Position numbers and translations under genes: made by a program. From the NCBI GenBank assembly GCA_003482555.1, contig DMYQ01000242.1, positions 1-17,706 on the forward strand: a DNA stretch of 17,706 nucleotides, given 5' to 3'. This document shows, piece by piece, positions 1-9,471 of the stretch (positions within the stretch are counted from its first letter, which is position 1; every line of letters begins with the position of its first letter). This stretch comes from Janthinobacterium sp. GTDB taxonomy: Bacteria; Pseudomonadota; Gammaproteobacteria; Burkholderiales; Burkholderiaceae_D. Below the pieces are notes generated by a model. That model ran no database searches and was not told the origin of the DNA. It was given only the letters and a program-made list of their open reading frames with translations.

Positions 1-113
1 CGGAAGTAACCGTGGAAACCGTCTTCGTCGTGGCCGGCGTCGGCGAACGCCGTTCCGCAGGACAAGACCAAGGTGAATGCGGCGGGTAATGCCTTCAAGA
101 TGCAGTTCTTCAT
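1..113 (-). CDS. N-terminal fragment of an exported protein, probable LamB-like sugar porin (partial)
   Basis: Only the first 37 codons are inside the window; the gene continues past the left edge. The start ATG at 113-111 is preceded by GGAG with 7 nt spacing. The peptide begins MKNCILKALPAAF, followed by a hydrophobic stretch ending in TAFA, which fits a Sec signal peptide cleaved near residue 25. The first mature residues (DAGHDEDGFHGYFR) contain the FHGYFR pattern seen at the start of maltoporin/LamB-type outer-membrane channels. It lies downstream of iolA on the same strand, separated by 166 bp with one hairpin. If it is a porin, it could carry inositol or a related polyol across the outer membrane. 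Seen: the signal peptide and FHGYFR. Inferred: the porin family and the substrate. Another outer-membrane or periplasmic protein is possible. Confidence 0.6.
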   Translation of the reverse strand, partial: MKNCILKALPAAFTLVLSCGTAFADAGHDEDGFHGYF

Positions 114-150
114 TTTGTGTCTCCAGCCTATCGTTTTAGTTTTAAAATGC

Positions 151-169
151 GGCGACGTCGGATGTCGCC
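151..169 (-). terminator. Hairpin downstream of iolA, weak terminator candidate
   Basis: Read on the minus strand, GGCGAC and GTCGCC form a perfect 6-bp stem around a 7-nt loop, followed by GCATTTTAAAAC. It lies between the iolA stop and the start of the putative porin. The T-tract is short and interrupted, so it may terminate only part of the transcription or simply separate the messages. No convincing separate promoter for the porin gene is visible between this hairpin and its start. Confidence 0.3.
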
Positions 170-279
170 TTTCCCCAGAAAAAATCCCCTCTCCTTTCGC
201 TGCTGATAAATCTTGCTTGCCACGCCAGCGGCGCCGGGTTCCGCCCGCTATTTCCCGCTCACCGCCGCCGGCGCCCTCC

Positions 280-1776
<1,497 letters not shown>

Positions 1777-1814
1777 GTCTAGCTTTCAGTAAAAGTGAAG
1801 GTACTGTGTGGTAC

Positions 1815-1830
1815 CGGGGACCTGTCCCCG
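1815..1830. repeat. Perfect GGGGAC/GTCCCC palindrome between iolB and iolA
   Basis: A 16-bp hairpin with a 7-bp perfect stem (CGGGGAC/GTCCCCG) and a 2-nt loop sits in the 69-bp gap between iolB and iolA. On the minus strand it reads CGGGGACAGGTCCCCG. This shares the core GGGGNCAGGTC with the repeats at 12591-12737, suggesting one interspersed family. It would form a stable stem in the operon RNA just before iolA. Confidence 0.7.
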
Positions 1831-1845
1831 CGCTTCATGGACGAC

Positions 1846-2643
1846 TCAGGTTTTCAGCATCCATTCATGCGCCGGATCGTTCTTGAAATGCCATTCGCGC
1901 TTCGGCCCCGCCATCACGTTCAGGTAATAGGCGTCGTAACCGTAGGGCACCACCACCGGGTGATAGCCGCGCGGCACCATCACGACATCGTGGTTTTCCA
2001 CCGCCATCGACTCGTCGAGCGAGCGGTCGTCCGTGTACACGCGCTGGAAAGCGAAGCCCTGCGCCGGATTCAGGCGGTGGTAATACGTCTCTTCGAGCGA
2101 ACTCTCGAGCGGGATATTGTCGCTGTCGTGCTTGTGCGGCGGGTAGCTCGACGAGTGCCCGGCCGGCGTCAGCACCTCGACCACCAGCAAGCCGTCCGCC
2201 TGCGCCGTCTGCGGCAGGATGTCGCAGACGTAGCGCGTGTTGGCGCCGCGCCCGCGCACCGAGCGCGTCATGCCGGCCGGGTCGATCAGGCGGGCGGCGC
2301 GGGCCGTCGTGGCCGGCGCGCTGCACAGCGCCACTTCGGCGCCGCCGGCATCGGCAGTGATGGCCACGGCTAGCCCGCCCGGCACGTACACCGCGTACGG
2401 CGCGCGATCCTCGAAGACGCTGGCGCGCCCGCCCACGGCCTGCCATTGCTGCGCCCCCGCCTTGATACCCACAAAGCCGCTCAGCACGACGATGCACAGT
2501 TCCCGCGCGCCCGTGTCGAGCGCGACGCTCTCGCCGGCCGCCAGCCGGTGCGCGGCGAAGCCGACATGCTTCCAGCCGGCCGATTCCGGCGTCACCCGGA
2601 CGATCTCCGAGCCGCTCTGATTCCCCTTCACGAGCAGTTTCAT
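1846..2643 (-). CDS. iolB: 5-deoxy-glucuronate isomerase IolB
   Basis: A 265-residue bicupin-type protein of the IolB/KduI family. It isomerises 5-deoxy-D-glucuronate to 2-deoxy-5-keto-D-gluconate, the substrate of IolC. The IolB signature is visible: PPHKHD at residues 168-173 (candidate metal ligands His170 and His172), the LEETYYH stretch with Glu184/Glu185, the GYHPVV segment with His228, and the conserved YYLNVMAGP near 239-247. The open frame extends upstream to 3162, but that part only shadows iolE. The start at 2643 overlaps the iolE stop as ATGA, gives the expected family length, and implies translational coupling to iolE. Confidence 0.95.
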   Translation of the reverse strand: MKLLVKGNQSGSEIVRVTPESAGWKHVGFAAHRLAAGESVALDTGARELCIVVLSGFVGIKAGAQQWQAVGGRASVFEDRAPYAVYVPGGLAVAITADAGGAEVALCSAPATTARAARLIDPAGMTRSVRGRGANTRYVCDILPQTAQADGLLVVEVLTPAGHSSSYPPHKHDSDNIPLESSLEETYYHRLNPAQGFAFQRVYTDDRSLDESMAVENHDVVMVPRGYHPVVVPYGYDAYYLNVMAGPKREWHFKNDPAHEWMLKT

Positions 2644-3566
2644 GCCGCCACCCGCCCGGCCTGTTCGATTTCGCCGACCAGTTGCGCCAGGTGCCGATAC
2701 CCCATCTGCGCGTACTGATAGCTGGGCGCGACGGCCGGGTCTTGCTCGGCCTCGACCACCAGCCAGCCTTGATAACCGTGCTGATACAGCAATTGCAGCA
2801 TGGCCTTGAAGTCGACGCAGCCGTCGCCCGGCACGCTGAAGGCGCCATTGATCACGGCCTGCAAAAAGCTCCAATTGCCGTTGCGCGCCAACTTGACGAC
2901 GGCCGGGCGCACATCCTTGCAGTGCACGTGCGACACGCGCCCGATGTGCCGGCGCAGCACTTCGAGGGCGTCGGCGCCGGCGAAGGTGATGTGGCCGCTG
3001 TCGAACAGCAGGCCCACTTCCGGCCCGGTCAGCGCCATCAATTGGTCGACGTCGGCCGCCGTCTCGACATAGGCGCCCATGTGGTGGTGGTAGGACAGGC
3101 GCACGCCGTGCGCCAGCGTGTGACGGGCGAACGCCGTCAGCTTGTCGGCGTAGGCGCGCCACTGGGCGGCGCTACTGAAGCGGGGCCGCTTGTACAGGGG
3201 ACGGGCTTCGCCCTGGATGGCGTCGGCCACCTCGCCGTACACCATCACGCTGGCGCCGGACTCGGCCAGCAGGCGCAGGTGCGGGCCGACGGCGGCGATT
3301 TCCTCTGCCACGGAGCGGTGCGCCAGGCGGCCCGAGTACCAGCCGGACACGCACTCGAGCTTGTACTTGCCCAGCACGGCGCGCAGGGCGCCCGACTCTT
3401 TCGGGAACTTGTTGCCCAGCTCGAAACCGACATAGCCGATTTCAGCCCCTTCGGCCAGCGCCGTTTCCAGCGCCGTTTCGCCGCCCAGCGAGGGCAGGTC
3501 GTCGTTCATCCAGGAGATCGGGTTGATGCCGATTTTGACGTTGAATGTAGTGTCTGCGATATTCAT
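2640..3566 (-). CDS. iolE: myo-Inosose-2 dehydratase IolE
   Basis: A 308-residue TIM-barrel protein of the AP-endonuclease-2/xylose-isomerase-like superfamily. It dehydrates 2-keto-myo-inositol (scyllo-inosose) to 3D-(3,5/4)-trihydroxycyclohexane-1,2-dione. Visible family motifs are the N-terminal IGINPISWMNDDLP, LSYHHHMG (His160-162 region), FDSGH near 188-192, HVHCKDVR near 213-220, and VEAEQDP near 271-277, which provide the metal- and substrate-binding residues expected in this fold. The start at 3566 lies 1 nt after the iolD stop and has an AAAGGA site 6 nt upstream, inside the end of iolD. The stop overlaps the iolB start. The length is typical and no damage is seen. Confidence 0.95.
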   Translation of the reverse strand: MNIADTTFNVKIGINPISWMNDDLPSLGGETALETALAEGAEIGYVGFELGNKFPKESGALRAVLGKYKLECVSGWYSGRLAHRSVAEEIAAVGPHLRLLAESGASVMVYGEVADAIQGEARPLYKRPRFSSAAQWRAYADKLTAFARHTLAHGVRLSYHHHMGAYVETAADVDQLMALTGPEVGLLFDSGHITFAGADALEVLRRHIGRVSHVHCKDVRPAVVKLARNGNWSFLQAVINGAFSVPGDGCVDFKAMLQLLYQHGYQGWLVVEAEQDPAVAPSYQYAQMGYRHLAQLVGEIEQAGRVAA

Positions 3567-3567
3567 C

Positions 3568-5475
3568 TTAAATCCTTTGTCCTTTTTTACCTTCTTCGTA
3601 GCGCGTGCGCGCCGCCCTCACCTGCTCGCGTTCCGACACTTCCGGCACCGCCACCTCCCACCAGCACCCGCCTTCGCTGGTGGTGCGGGCCGGGTCGGTG
3701 TCGATGCAGACCACGTAAGTTGCGTCGGCGGCGCGCGCCCGCGCCAGCGCCTGCTCCAGTTCCGCGATCGTCTTGACGTTTTCGCCGTGGGCGCCGAGCG
3801 CCATGGCGTGCATGGCGAAGTCGATATGCGGCGCCCCTGCCCCGGCCTGCAGGCAGTCGTCGAACATATTGTTGAACGGCGCGTTGCCGCAGGCTTGCTG
3901 CAGGCGGTTGATGCAGCCGTAGCCGCGGTTGTCGAGCACCACGATGATCAGCTTCTTGCCCAGCATGACCGAGGTGGCGATCTCCGAATTCATCATCAGG
4001 TAACTACCGTCGCCGACCATCACGATCACTTCCGCATCCGGCCTGGCCATCTTGACGCCCAGCCCGCCGGCGATTTCATAACCCATGCAAGAGTAGCCGT
4101 ACTCCATGTGGTAGCCGCCCGGCGTGCTGGTGCGCCACAGCTTGTGCAGCTCGGCCGGCAAGGTGCCCGCCGCGCAGACGACGATGTCGCGCACCGTCGA
4201 ATCAAAGGCCGAGCGCTGCACGGCGCCTATCACTTCGCCGTCGTAGGGCAGCGCCGGCGCCGCCACTTCGCGCCGCGCCGTGATGGCGGCGACGCTGGCG
4301 CGCCATCGCGTCGACCGGGAGCGCGCGCTGTCCTGCCAGGCCGCGTCGGCGCGCCAGCCGCCCAGCAGCGCTGACAGCTTTTCCAGGCCGAGGCGGGCGT
4401 CCGTGCGCACGCTCAAGCCGCGCCGTTTCAGCGCATCGAAGGCGTTCACGTTCAGGCTCACCAGCTCCGCCCTGGCGAACAGGGAATTGGAACCGGTCGT
4501 GAAATCCTGCAAGCGGGTGCCCACCGCCAGCACCAGATCGGCTTCGGCAGCCAGCAGATTGGCGGCCGGCGAACCGGTGACGCCGACCGCGCCCAGTTGC
4601 AGCGGATGGTCCCAGGCTAGAGCGCTCTTGCCGGCCTGGGTTTCCACCACCGGCACGCCATGCGCTTCGGCGAAGGCGCGCAAGGCCGGGCCGGCCAGGC
4701 CGTACAGCACGCCGCCGCCGGCCACGATGAGCGGATTTCTGGCCGCGCGCAGCAGCGCCGCCGCCTCTTCCAGTTCGCTCTCCAGCGGCGGCGTGGCGCG
4801 GAAAACGACCAGGCGCGGCGCGAAGAAATCGCAGGGATAATCGTAGGCCATGGTTTGCACGTCCTGCGGCAGCGCCAGGGTGACGGGGCCGCAGGCGGCC
4901 GCGTCGGTCAACACCTGGATCGCCCGCGGCAGCGCCGTCAGCAACTGGGCCGGGTGGATGATGCGGTCGAAATAGCGCGACAAGGGTTTGAAGGCGTCGT
5001 TGACCGAAACGCTGCCGTCGCCGCCGTCCTCCAACTGTTGCAGCACCGGATCGGGCGCGCGCGAGACGAACACGTCGCCCGGCAACAGCAGCACCGGCAG
5101 GCGGTTGACGTGGGCCAGCGCGGCGGCCGTCAGCAGATTGGTGGCGCCGGGGCCGATGGAGCTGGTGACCGCCATCATGCGGCGCCGCATGTGCGCCTTG
5201 GCGTAGGCGATGGCGGCGTGCGCCATGCCCTGCTCGTTGTGGGCGCGGTAGGTCGGCAGCGGATGCTCCGCGTCGTCGCGCTGGCGGTACAGCGCCTCGC
5301 CCAGGCCGGCCACGTTGCCATGGCCGAAAATGGCGAAGACGCCGCCGAACAGCGGCTCGGTGGCGCCGTCGCCGGCGTCGACGCGCAGCGCGGCCAGGTA
5401 ACGCACCAGCGCCTGCGCCATGGTCAGGCGGATGGTGGCGCTCGTGTTTGCGCTGATGTTCAGGTCGGCGCTCAT
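3568..5475 (-). CDS. iolD: Trihydroxycyclohexane-1,2-dione hydrolase IolD (ThDP-dependent)
   Basis: A 635-residue thiamine-diphosphate enzyme of the acetolactate-synthase fold. It opens the cyclohexanedione ring to 5-deoxy-D-glucuronate. The N-terminal pyrimidine-binding domain carries the invariant glutamate in RAHNEQGMAHAA (Glu81). The central domain spans roughly 230-370. The C-terminal cofactor domain shows EYGYSCMGYEIAGGLG and the ThDP/Mg motif GDGSYLMMNSEI (488-499) followed by DN at 515-516. The start at 5475 overlaps the stop of the upstream iolC gene as ATGA. Length and motif order match IolD rather than acetolactate synthase, and the genes on both sides are iol genes. Confidence 0.96.
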   Translation of the reverse strand: MSADLNISANTSATIRLTMAQALVRYLAALRVDAGDGATEPLFGGVFAIFGHGNVAGLGEALYRQRDDAEHPLPTYRAHNEQGMAHAAIAYAKAHMRRRMMAVTSSIGPGATNLLTAAALAHVNRLPVLLLPGDVFVSRAPDPVLQQLEDGGDGSVSVNDAFKPLSRYFDRIIHPAQLLTALPRAIQVLTDAAACGPVTLALPQDVQTMAYDYPCDFFAPRLVVFRATPPLESELEEAAALLRAARNPLIVAGGGVLYGLAGPALRAFAEAHGVPVVETQAGKSALAWDHPLQLGAVGVTGSPAANLLAAEADLVLAVGTRLQDFTTGSNSLFARAELVSLNVNAFDALKRRGLSVRTDARLGLEKLSALLGGWRADAAWQDSARSRSTRWRASVAAITARREVAAPALPYDGEVIGAVQRSAFDSTVRDIVVCAAGTLPAELHKLWRTSTPGGYHMEYGYSCMGYEIAGGLGVKMARPDAEVIVMVGDGSYLMMNSEIATSVMLGKKLIIVVLDNRGYGCINRLQQACGNAPFNNMFDDCLQAGAGAPHIDFAMHAMALGAHGENVKTIAELEQALARARAADATYVVCIDTDPARTTSEGGCWWEVAVPEVSEREQVRAARTRYEEGKKGQRI

Positions 5476-7421
5476 GCGGCCAGCTCCAGTTGTGCGCCGC
5501 GGGTGCGGCGCCAGACTTGAATCAGGGCTTCGAAATTGGCGCGCACCTCGGCGATCAGGGCGGCGTCGCCGATCTCGCCGGCCAGCCAGCGCCGGCTCGG
5601 TTCATGGAAAATCGTGCGCCCGACCAGGAAGCCGCGGCAGGTGGCGCTGTCGCGCGCCTCGTTGAAGCTGGCCGCCAGCTCCTCGATCGAGGCGTGCAGG
5701 CCGAGCAGCACCACGCCGCGGCAGTAGGGGTCGCGCTCGCGCACCAGCGCGTCGATGGCTTGCCACTGCGCCGCGCTCAGGTGCTCCAGCTTCCACCATT
5801 CCGGGTAGATGCCGATGTTGTAGAGGCGCTTGACGGCGCGGTAGACGGTGTTGGCGTCGGCCGCCATGCTCTTCGGCGGGATCACTTCGAGCAGCAATTC
5901 ATGGCCGCTGACCTGGGCCGCGTCGTACAGCGCCTTCAGTTGCGCTTCCTGCTCCAGACGGTTTTCCACGCTGTCGTCCGGATGCAGTTGCACCAGGCAT
6001 TTGATGACGTGTTCCTTCGGCCAGCTGATCAGGTGCGAGCCGATCGAGCGGCCCCAGTCGAATTGCAGCGGGTTCGAACCGGGCAGCTCGACCGGGCGGC
6101 CTATCCACCAGCCCCGCCCCGTCGCCGCGTTCAGGGCGTCGGCGCCGTAGCGGTCGTCGATCAGCACGCCGATCTTGCCACCCAGTCGCAGCGCCGCTTC
6201 GGTCTGGGCGACGGCTTGCACCAGCAGTTGCTTCAAGGCTGGCAGGCGGGCCTCGTCGGCGCCGTTTTGCTGCGCCATGTCGAAGAACTGGTTGCGGTGG
6301 TCGAAGGCGAACACGCACAGTTCCTGCCACTGCGGGCGCGCGACGCCGACACGGTGCAGGCGATTCAGGGTGGCGTCGTCGCCCGGCCGCCGCAGGCGCG
6401 CCGCGTTGGCGAGAAAATAATCCAGCTCGACCTGGGTCGGCATGGCCGGCGCGCAGCCGTGGCGCGACACCACCAGGGCGCCGCAGCCATTCGCGTAGCG
6501 GCAGCAAGTGGCGTAGTCGGCGCCGTTCAGCCAGCCCTTCAAAAAGCCGGCCAGGAAGGCGTCGCCGGCGCCCAGCACATTGAGCACTTCCACTTGCGCG
6601 CCGCCGTCGTTGAAGGCATCGTCGAGGGTGGCGGGAATGGCGGCGTCGATCACGGCGCAGCCCAGCGGGCCGCGCTTCACCACCAGGGTGGCGGCCGTTG
6701 CCGCGCGCACCGCCCGCAGCGAAGCCATGATGTCGGCACCGCCGCCGGCGATCATGAATTCCTCTTCCGTGCCGACCACCAGGTCGAACAGCGGCAGGAT
6801 CGCCAGCAGATGGGCGGTCACGCCCCCGTTGGAGACGAAGCGGGTTTCACCGTCGGCCTTGCCGGACAAGCCCCACAGCACCGGGCGGTAGTCGATGTCG
6901 AGCACGGTGCGCACATTGTTTTGGCGCGCCAGTTCCAGGGCCGCGCTGCTGACGGCGTGCATGGCCTTGGTCGACAGATGGGTCCCGGTCACCAGGAGCG
7001 CCTTGCTGGAAGCGATGAAGGCGACGTCGACGGCGCCGGCCTCGATCGCCATGTCAGCGCAATTTTCGCGGAAGAAGATCAGCGGAAAAGTATCCTTGTC
7101 TTTCAGGCCCAGCATGACCAGGGCCGTCAAGCGTTCCGGGTCGACGGCCACGTGGCTGATGTCGCAGCCTTCCCGCGCCAGAGTCTCGGTCAAGAAGCGG
7201 CCCATGTGGTCGTCGCCGACGCGCGACAACATGGCCGAGCGCAGCCCGAGCCGGGCGCTGCCGAAGGCGATATTGGCCGAGGAGCCGCCCAGGTATTTGG
7301 CGAAGCTCGTCACGTCTTCCAGGCGCGCGCCGATCTGCTGCGCGTACAGGTCGACCGCCAGGCGGCCGAGGCAGATCACGTCCAGCGCCCTGCCGGAAGC
7401 GAATTGGGTGGGATTGTTCAT
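5472..7421 (-). CDS. iolC: IolC 5-dehydro-2-deoxygluconokinase fused to DUF2090 aldolase domain
   Basis: A two-domain protein of 649 residues. Residues about 12-340 are a PfkB/ribokinase-type sugar kinase: YLGGSSANIAFG near 43-54 binds sugar, and NVLGAGDAF near 281-289 holds the anion hole and catalytic Asp. This half phosphorylates 2-deoxy-5-keto-D-gluconate. From about residue 365 (ELCVFAFDHRNQFFDM) to the end is a DUF2090 domain, the part annotated in many proteobacteria as the 6-phospho-5-dehydro-2-deoxygluconate aldolase that replaces IolJ. Cleavage would give DHAP and malonic semialdehyde. No separate iolJ is present in the window, which supports that reading. Two start codons are adjacent (7424 and 7421); AAGGA lies 2 nt from the first and 5 nt from the second, so 7421 is preferred. 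The end overlaps iolD by 4 nt. Confidence 0.94.
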   Translation of the reverse strand: MNNPTQFASGRALDVICLGRLAVDLYAQQIGARLEDVTSFAKYLGGSSANIAFGSARLGLRSAMLSRVGDDHMGRFLTETLAREGCDISHVAVDPERLTALVMLGLKDKDTFPLIFFRENCADMAIEAGAVDVAFIASSKALLVTGTHLSTKAMHAVSSAALELARQNNVRTVLDIDYRPVLWGLSGKADGETRFVSNGGVTAHLLAILPLFDLVVGTEEEFMIAGGGADIMASLRAVRAATAATLVVKRGPLGCAVIDAAIPATLDDAFNDGGAQVEVLNVLGAGDAFLAGFLKGWLNGADYATCCRYANGCGALVVSRHGCAPAMPTQVELDYFLANAARLRRPGDDATLNRLHRVGVARPQWQELCVFAFDHRNQFFDMAQQNGADEARLPALKQLLVQAVAQTEAALRLGGKIGVLIDDRYGADALNAATGRGWWIGRPVELPGSNPLQFDWGRSIGSHLISWPKEHVIKCLVQLHPDDSVENRLEQEAQLKALYDAAQVSGHELLLEVIPPKSMAADANTVYRAVKRLYNIGIYPEWWKLEHLSAAQWQAIDALVRERDPYCRGVVLLGLHASIEELAASFNEARDSATCRGFLVGRTIFHEPSRRWLAGEIGDAALIAEVRANFEALIQVWRRTRGAQLELAA

Positions 7422-7432
7422 CATGGTCCTTT

Positions 7433-8218
7433 TTAAATACTTACGCCGTCAAGTTCGCTCATCAGCTTTTGCATCTCCGCGCCGCCAGCCATCATGTCCA
7501 GCACTTCATCCTTGCTCACCGTGTCCTTGGTGTAAGTGCCCAGCGACTTGCCGCGATTGAGCAGGGTGAAGGAGTCGCCGACGGGATAGGCGTGGTGCAC
7601 ATTGTGGGTGATGAAAATCACCGACAGGCCCCGTTCGCGCGCCTTGTAAATCAGCTTGAGCACATTGAACGATTGCTTCACCCCCAGCGCCGCCGTCGGC
7701 TCGTCGAGGATCAGCACGCGCGCGCCAAAGTGGATGGCGCGGGCGATGGCCAGGCACTGGCGTTCGCCGCCCGACATGGTGCCGACCGCCTGGTGCGGGT
7801 CGCGCACCATGATGCCCATCTCGGCGAGCTTGTCGCGCGCCGTGTTGGCCGCAAATTCCATGTCCATCACCGGCAGGCAGCCAAACAGCTTCTTGATCGG
7901 CTCGCGGCCCATGAAAAAATTGCGCGCCACCGACAGCAGCGGCACCAGCGCCAGATCCTGGTAGACGGTGGCCACGCCCAGGTCGAGCGCTTCCTTGGGC
8001 GAACTGAAACTGACCGGCTTGCCGTCCACCAGGTATTGGCCGTCGGTCGGGCGGTGCACGCCCGCCAGGGTCTTGATCAGGGTCGATTTGCCGGCCCCGT
8101 TGTCGCCCAGCAGGCAATGGACTTCGCCGGCCTTCAAACGCAGGGTGACGTTTTGCAGGGCGATCACCGAACCGAAACGCTTGCTGATGTTTTCCAGCGC
8201 CAGAATGTAGTCGCTCAT
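7433..8218 (-). CDS. Sugar/inositol ABC transporter ATP-binding protein (single ABC domain)
   Basis: A 261-residue ATPase for the importer encoded by this and the two following genes. All nucleotide-binding motifs are intact: Walker A GDNGAGKST (38-46), Q-loop VYQD (Gln87), signature MSGGERQ (148-153), Walker B VLILDEP (168-174) and the switch histidine in ITHNVHH (His205). It has one ABC domain, unlike the duplicated ~500-residue RbsA/XylG-type ATPases, and so resembles the FrcA-like subgroup and would work as a homodimer. It starts 3 nt after the permease gene, with GAGG 6 nt upstream. An inositol substrate is inferred from its place in the iol operon. Confidence 0.92.
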   Translation of the reverse strand: MSDYILALENISKRFGSVIALQNVTLRLKAGEVHCLLGDNGAGKSTLIKTLAGVHRPTDGQYLVDGKPVSFSSPKEALDLGVATVYQDLALVPLLSVARNFFMGREPIKKLFGCLPVMDMEFAANTARDKLAEMGIMVRDPHQAVGTMSGGERQCLAIARAIHFGARVLILDEPTAALGVKQSFNVLKLIYKARERGLSVIFITHNVHHAYPVGDSFTLLNRGKSLGTYTKDTVSKDEVLDMMAGGAEMQKLMSELDGVSI

Positions 8219-8221
8219 GAC

Positions 8222-9385
8222 TTACCTCGCTTCCGTCACGCGGCTGCGGACGAAGTTATTGAATAAGACCGCGATCAGCAGCATCACGCCGAGGAAGACG
8301 CGGAACCAGTCCGAATTGATGTCGGTGTAAGTGATACCGATCTGCACCACGCCGAAGATCAGCGCGCCGAAGCAGGCGCCGACCACCGAACCGTAACCGC
8401 CGGTCAGCAGGCAGCCGCCGATGACGGCCGCGATGATGGCTTCGAATTCCTTCTGGATGCCGCGGTCGGCGGCGGCCGAACCGACGTCGAACACTTGCAG
8501 CGCGGCGAACAGGCAGGCGCAGAAGGCGGTGAATACGAACAGCGAAATCTTCACGCTCTTGACCGGCACGCCGACATTCTTGGCGGCGTTGGCGTCGCCG
8601 CCGACGGCGAAGATCCAGTTGCCGATGCGGGTGCGGGCCAGCACGAAGCTGCTCAGCAGGGCCAGGCCGGCCCACCAGACGATGACTTTCGGGATACCCT
8701 TGACCAGCGGCGCTCCGTTGTCGAGGGCCGTGATCCAGCCGGCCGAGGCCATGGACTGGAACAGATCCTTGCCCACTTCGCCGTGGAACAGCAGGGCCGC
8801 CAACCAGTCGTGTTCGGCCAGCGGGCCGATGCCGCTGACGATGGTGCGGTTGGCAAACATGATCGACAGCGCCAGGGTCAGGCCGCGCAAGATGAAGAGA
8901 AAGGCCAGGGTGACGATGAAGGAAGGCAGGCGGGTCTTGATGACCAGGTAGCCGTTCAGCCAGCCCAGCGCCATCGAGCCGGCGAAGGCGAACAGGATGG
9001 CCAGCCATACGGGCCAGTGAAAGTACACGGAAGGGATGGCGATCATCATGCCGGAAAAACCGATCATGGAACCGATCGAGAGGTCGAATTCGCCGGCGAT
9101 CATCAGCACGCAGGCGCCGATGGCGATGATGCCCAGGTAGGCGGCCACTTGCGACCAGTTGATCACGCCGTCCAGGTTGAACATGCCGGAACCGCCGGCC
9201 GTCACGCCGAAGAACAGGAAGACCAGCAACGCGCCCGAGATCGAGGCGAACTCTGGACGTCCGAGAAGTTTTTTGAACCAGGTGATTTGCCCGACGCGCT
9301 CGTCGACGTTCGTCTTGGGCTGGGGCTGGTGCTGGGACTGGAGGGCATGCGCGCCCCGCTCCACAGTTGATTTAACCGCACTCAT
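8222..9385 (-). CDS. Sugar/inositol ABC transporter permease (BPD_transp_2 / RbsC-like)
   Basis: A 387-residue polytopic inner-membrane protein. After a hydrophilic N-terminus of about 45 residues (glutamine-rich, before WFKKLLGRPEF) come about eight to ten hydrophobic segments. Family signatures are the GEFDLSIGSMIGFSGM segment after the second or third helix, RLPSFIVTLAFLFILRGL, the cytoplasmic loop AVGGDANAAKNVGVPV that couples to the ATPase, and the late GGCLLTGGYGSVVGA segment. It would form the translocation path as a dimer. An AAGGA site stands about 8 nt before the start at 9385. The 86-bp gap upstream, before the binding-protein gene, contains a strong hairpin. The N-terminal extension is somewhat long for the family. 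Confidence 0.93.
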   Translation of the reverse strand: MSAVKSTVERGAHALQSQHQPQPKTNVDERVGQITWFKKLLGRPEFASISGALLVFLFFGVTAGGSGMFNLDGVINWSQVAAYLGIIAIGACVLMIAGEFDLSIGSMIGFSGMMIAIPSVYFHWPVWLAILFAFAGSMALGWLNGYLVIKTRLPSFIVTLAFLFILRGLTLALSIMFANRTIVSGIGPLAEHDWLAALLFHGEVGKDLFQSMASAGWITALDNGAPLVKGIPKVIVWWAGLALLSSFVLARTRIGNWIFAVGGDANAAKNVGVPVKSVKISLFVFTAFCACLFAALQVFDVGSAAADRGIQKEFEAIIAAVIGGCLLTGGYGSVVGACFGALIFGVVQIGITYTDINSDWFRVFLGVMLLIAVLFNNFVRSRVTEAR

Positions 9386-9434
9386 AACATTTTCCTTTTG
9401 TCTTTACCACTGTCGTCTTGCCGCCAGGGCGAGA

Positions 9435-9464
9435 CTCACGCGCGGCACTCGCGCGGCGCGTGAG
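9435..9464. repeat. Strong hairpin between binding-protein and permease genes
   Basis: CTCACGCGC and GCGCGTGAG form a perfect 9-bp GC-rich stem around a 12-nt loop, just after the stop of the substrate-binding protein gene. No T-run follows on the minus strand, so it is not a classical terminator. In ABC import operons such structures often protect the upstream mRNA from 3' decay, giving more binding protein than permease. That role is inferred here. Confidence 0.65.
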
Positions 9465-9471
9465 CCTGTTC

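Noticed and set aside
2644..3162. N-terminal extension of the iolB frame
   Set aside because: It lies in another frame of iolE and has arginine-rich shadow composition; IolB proteins begin at the ATG at 2643.
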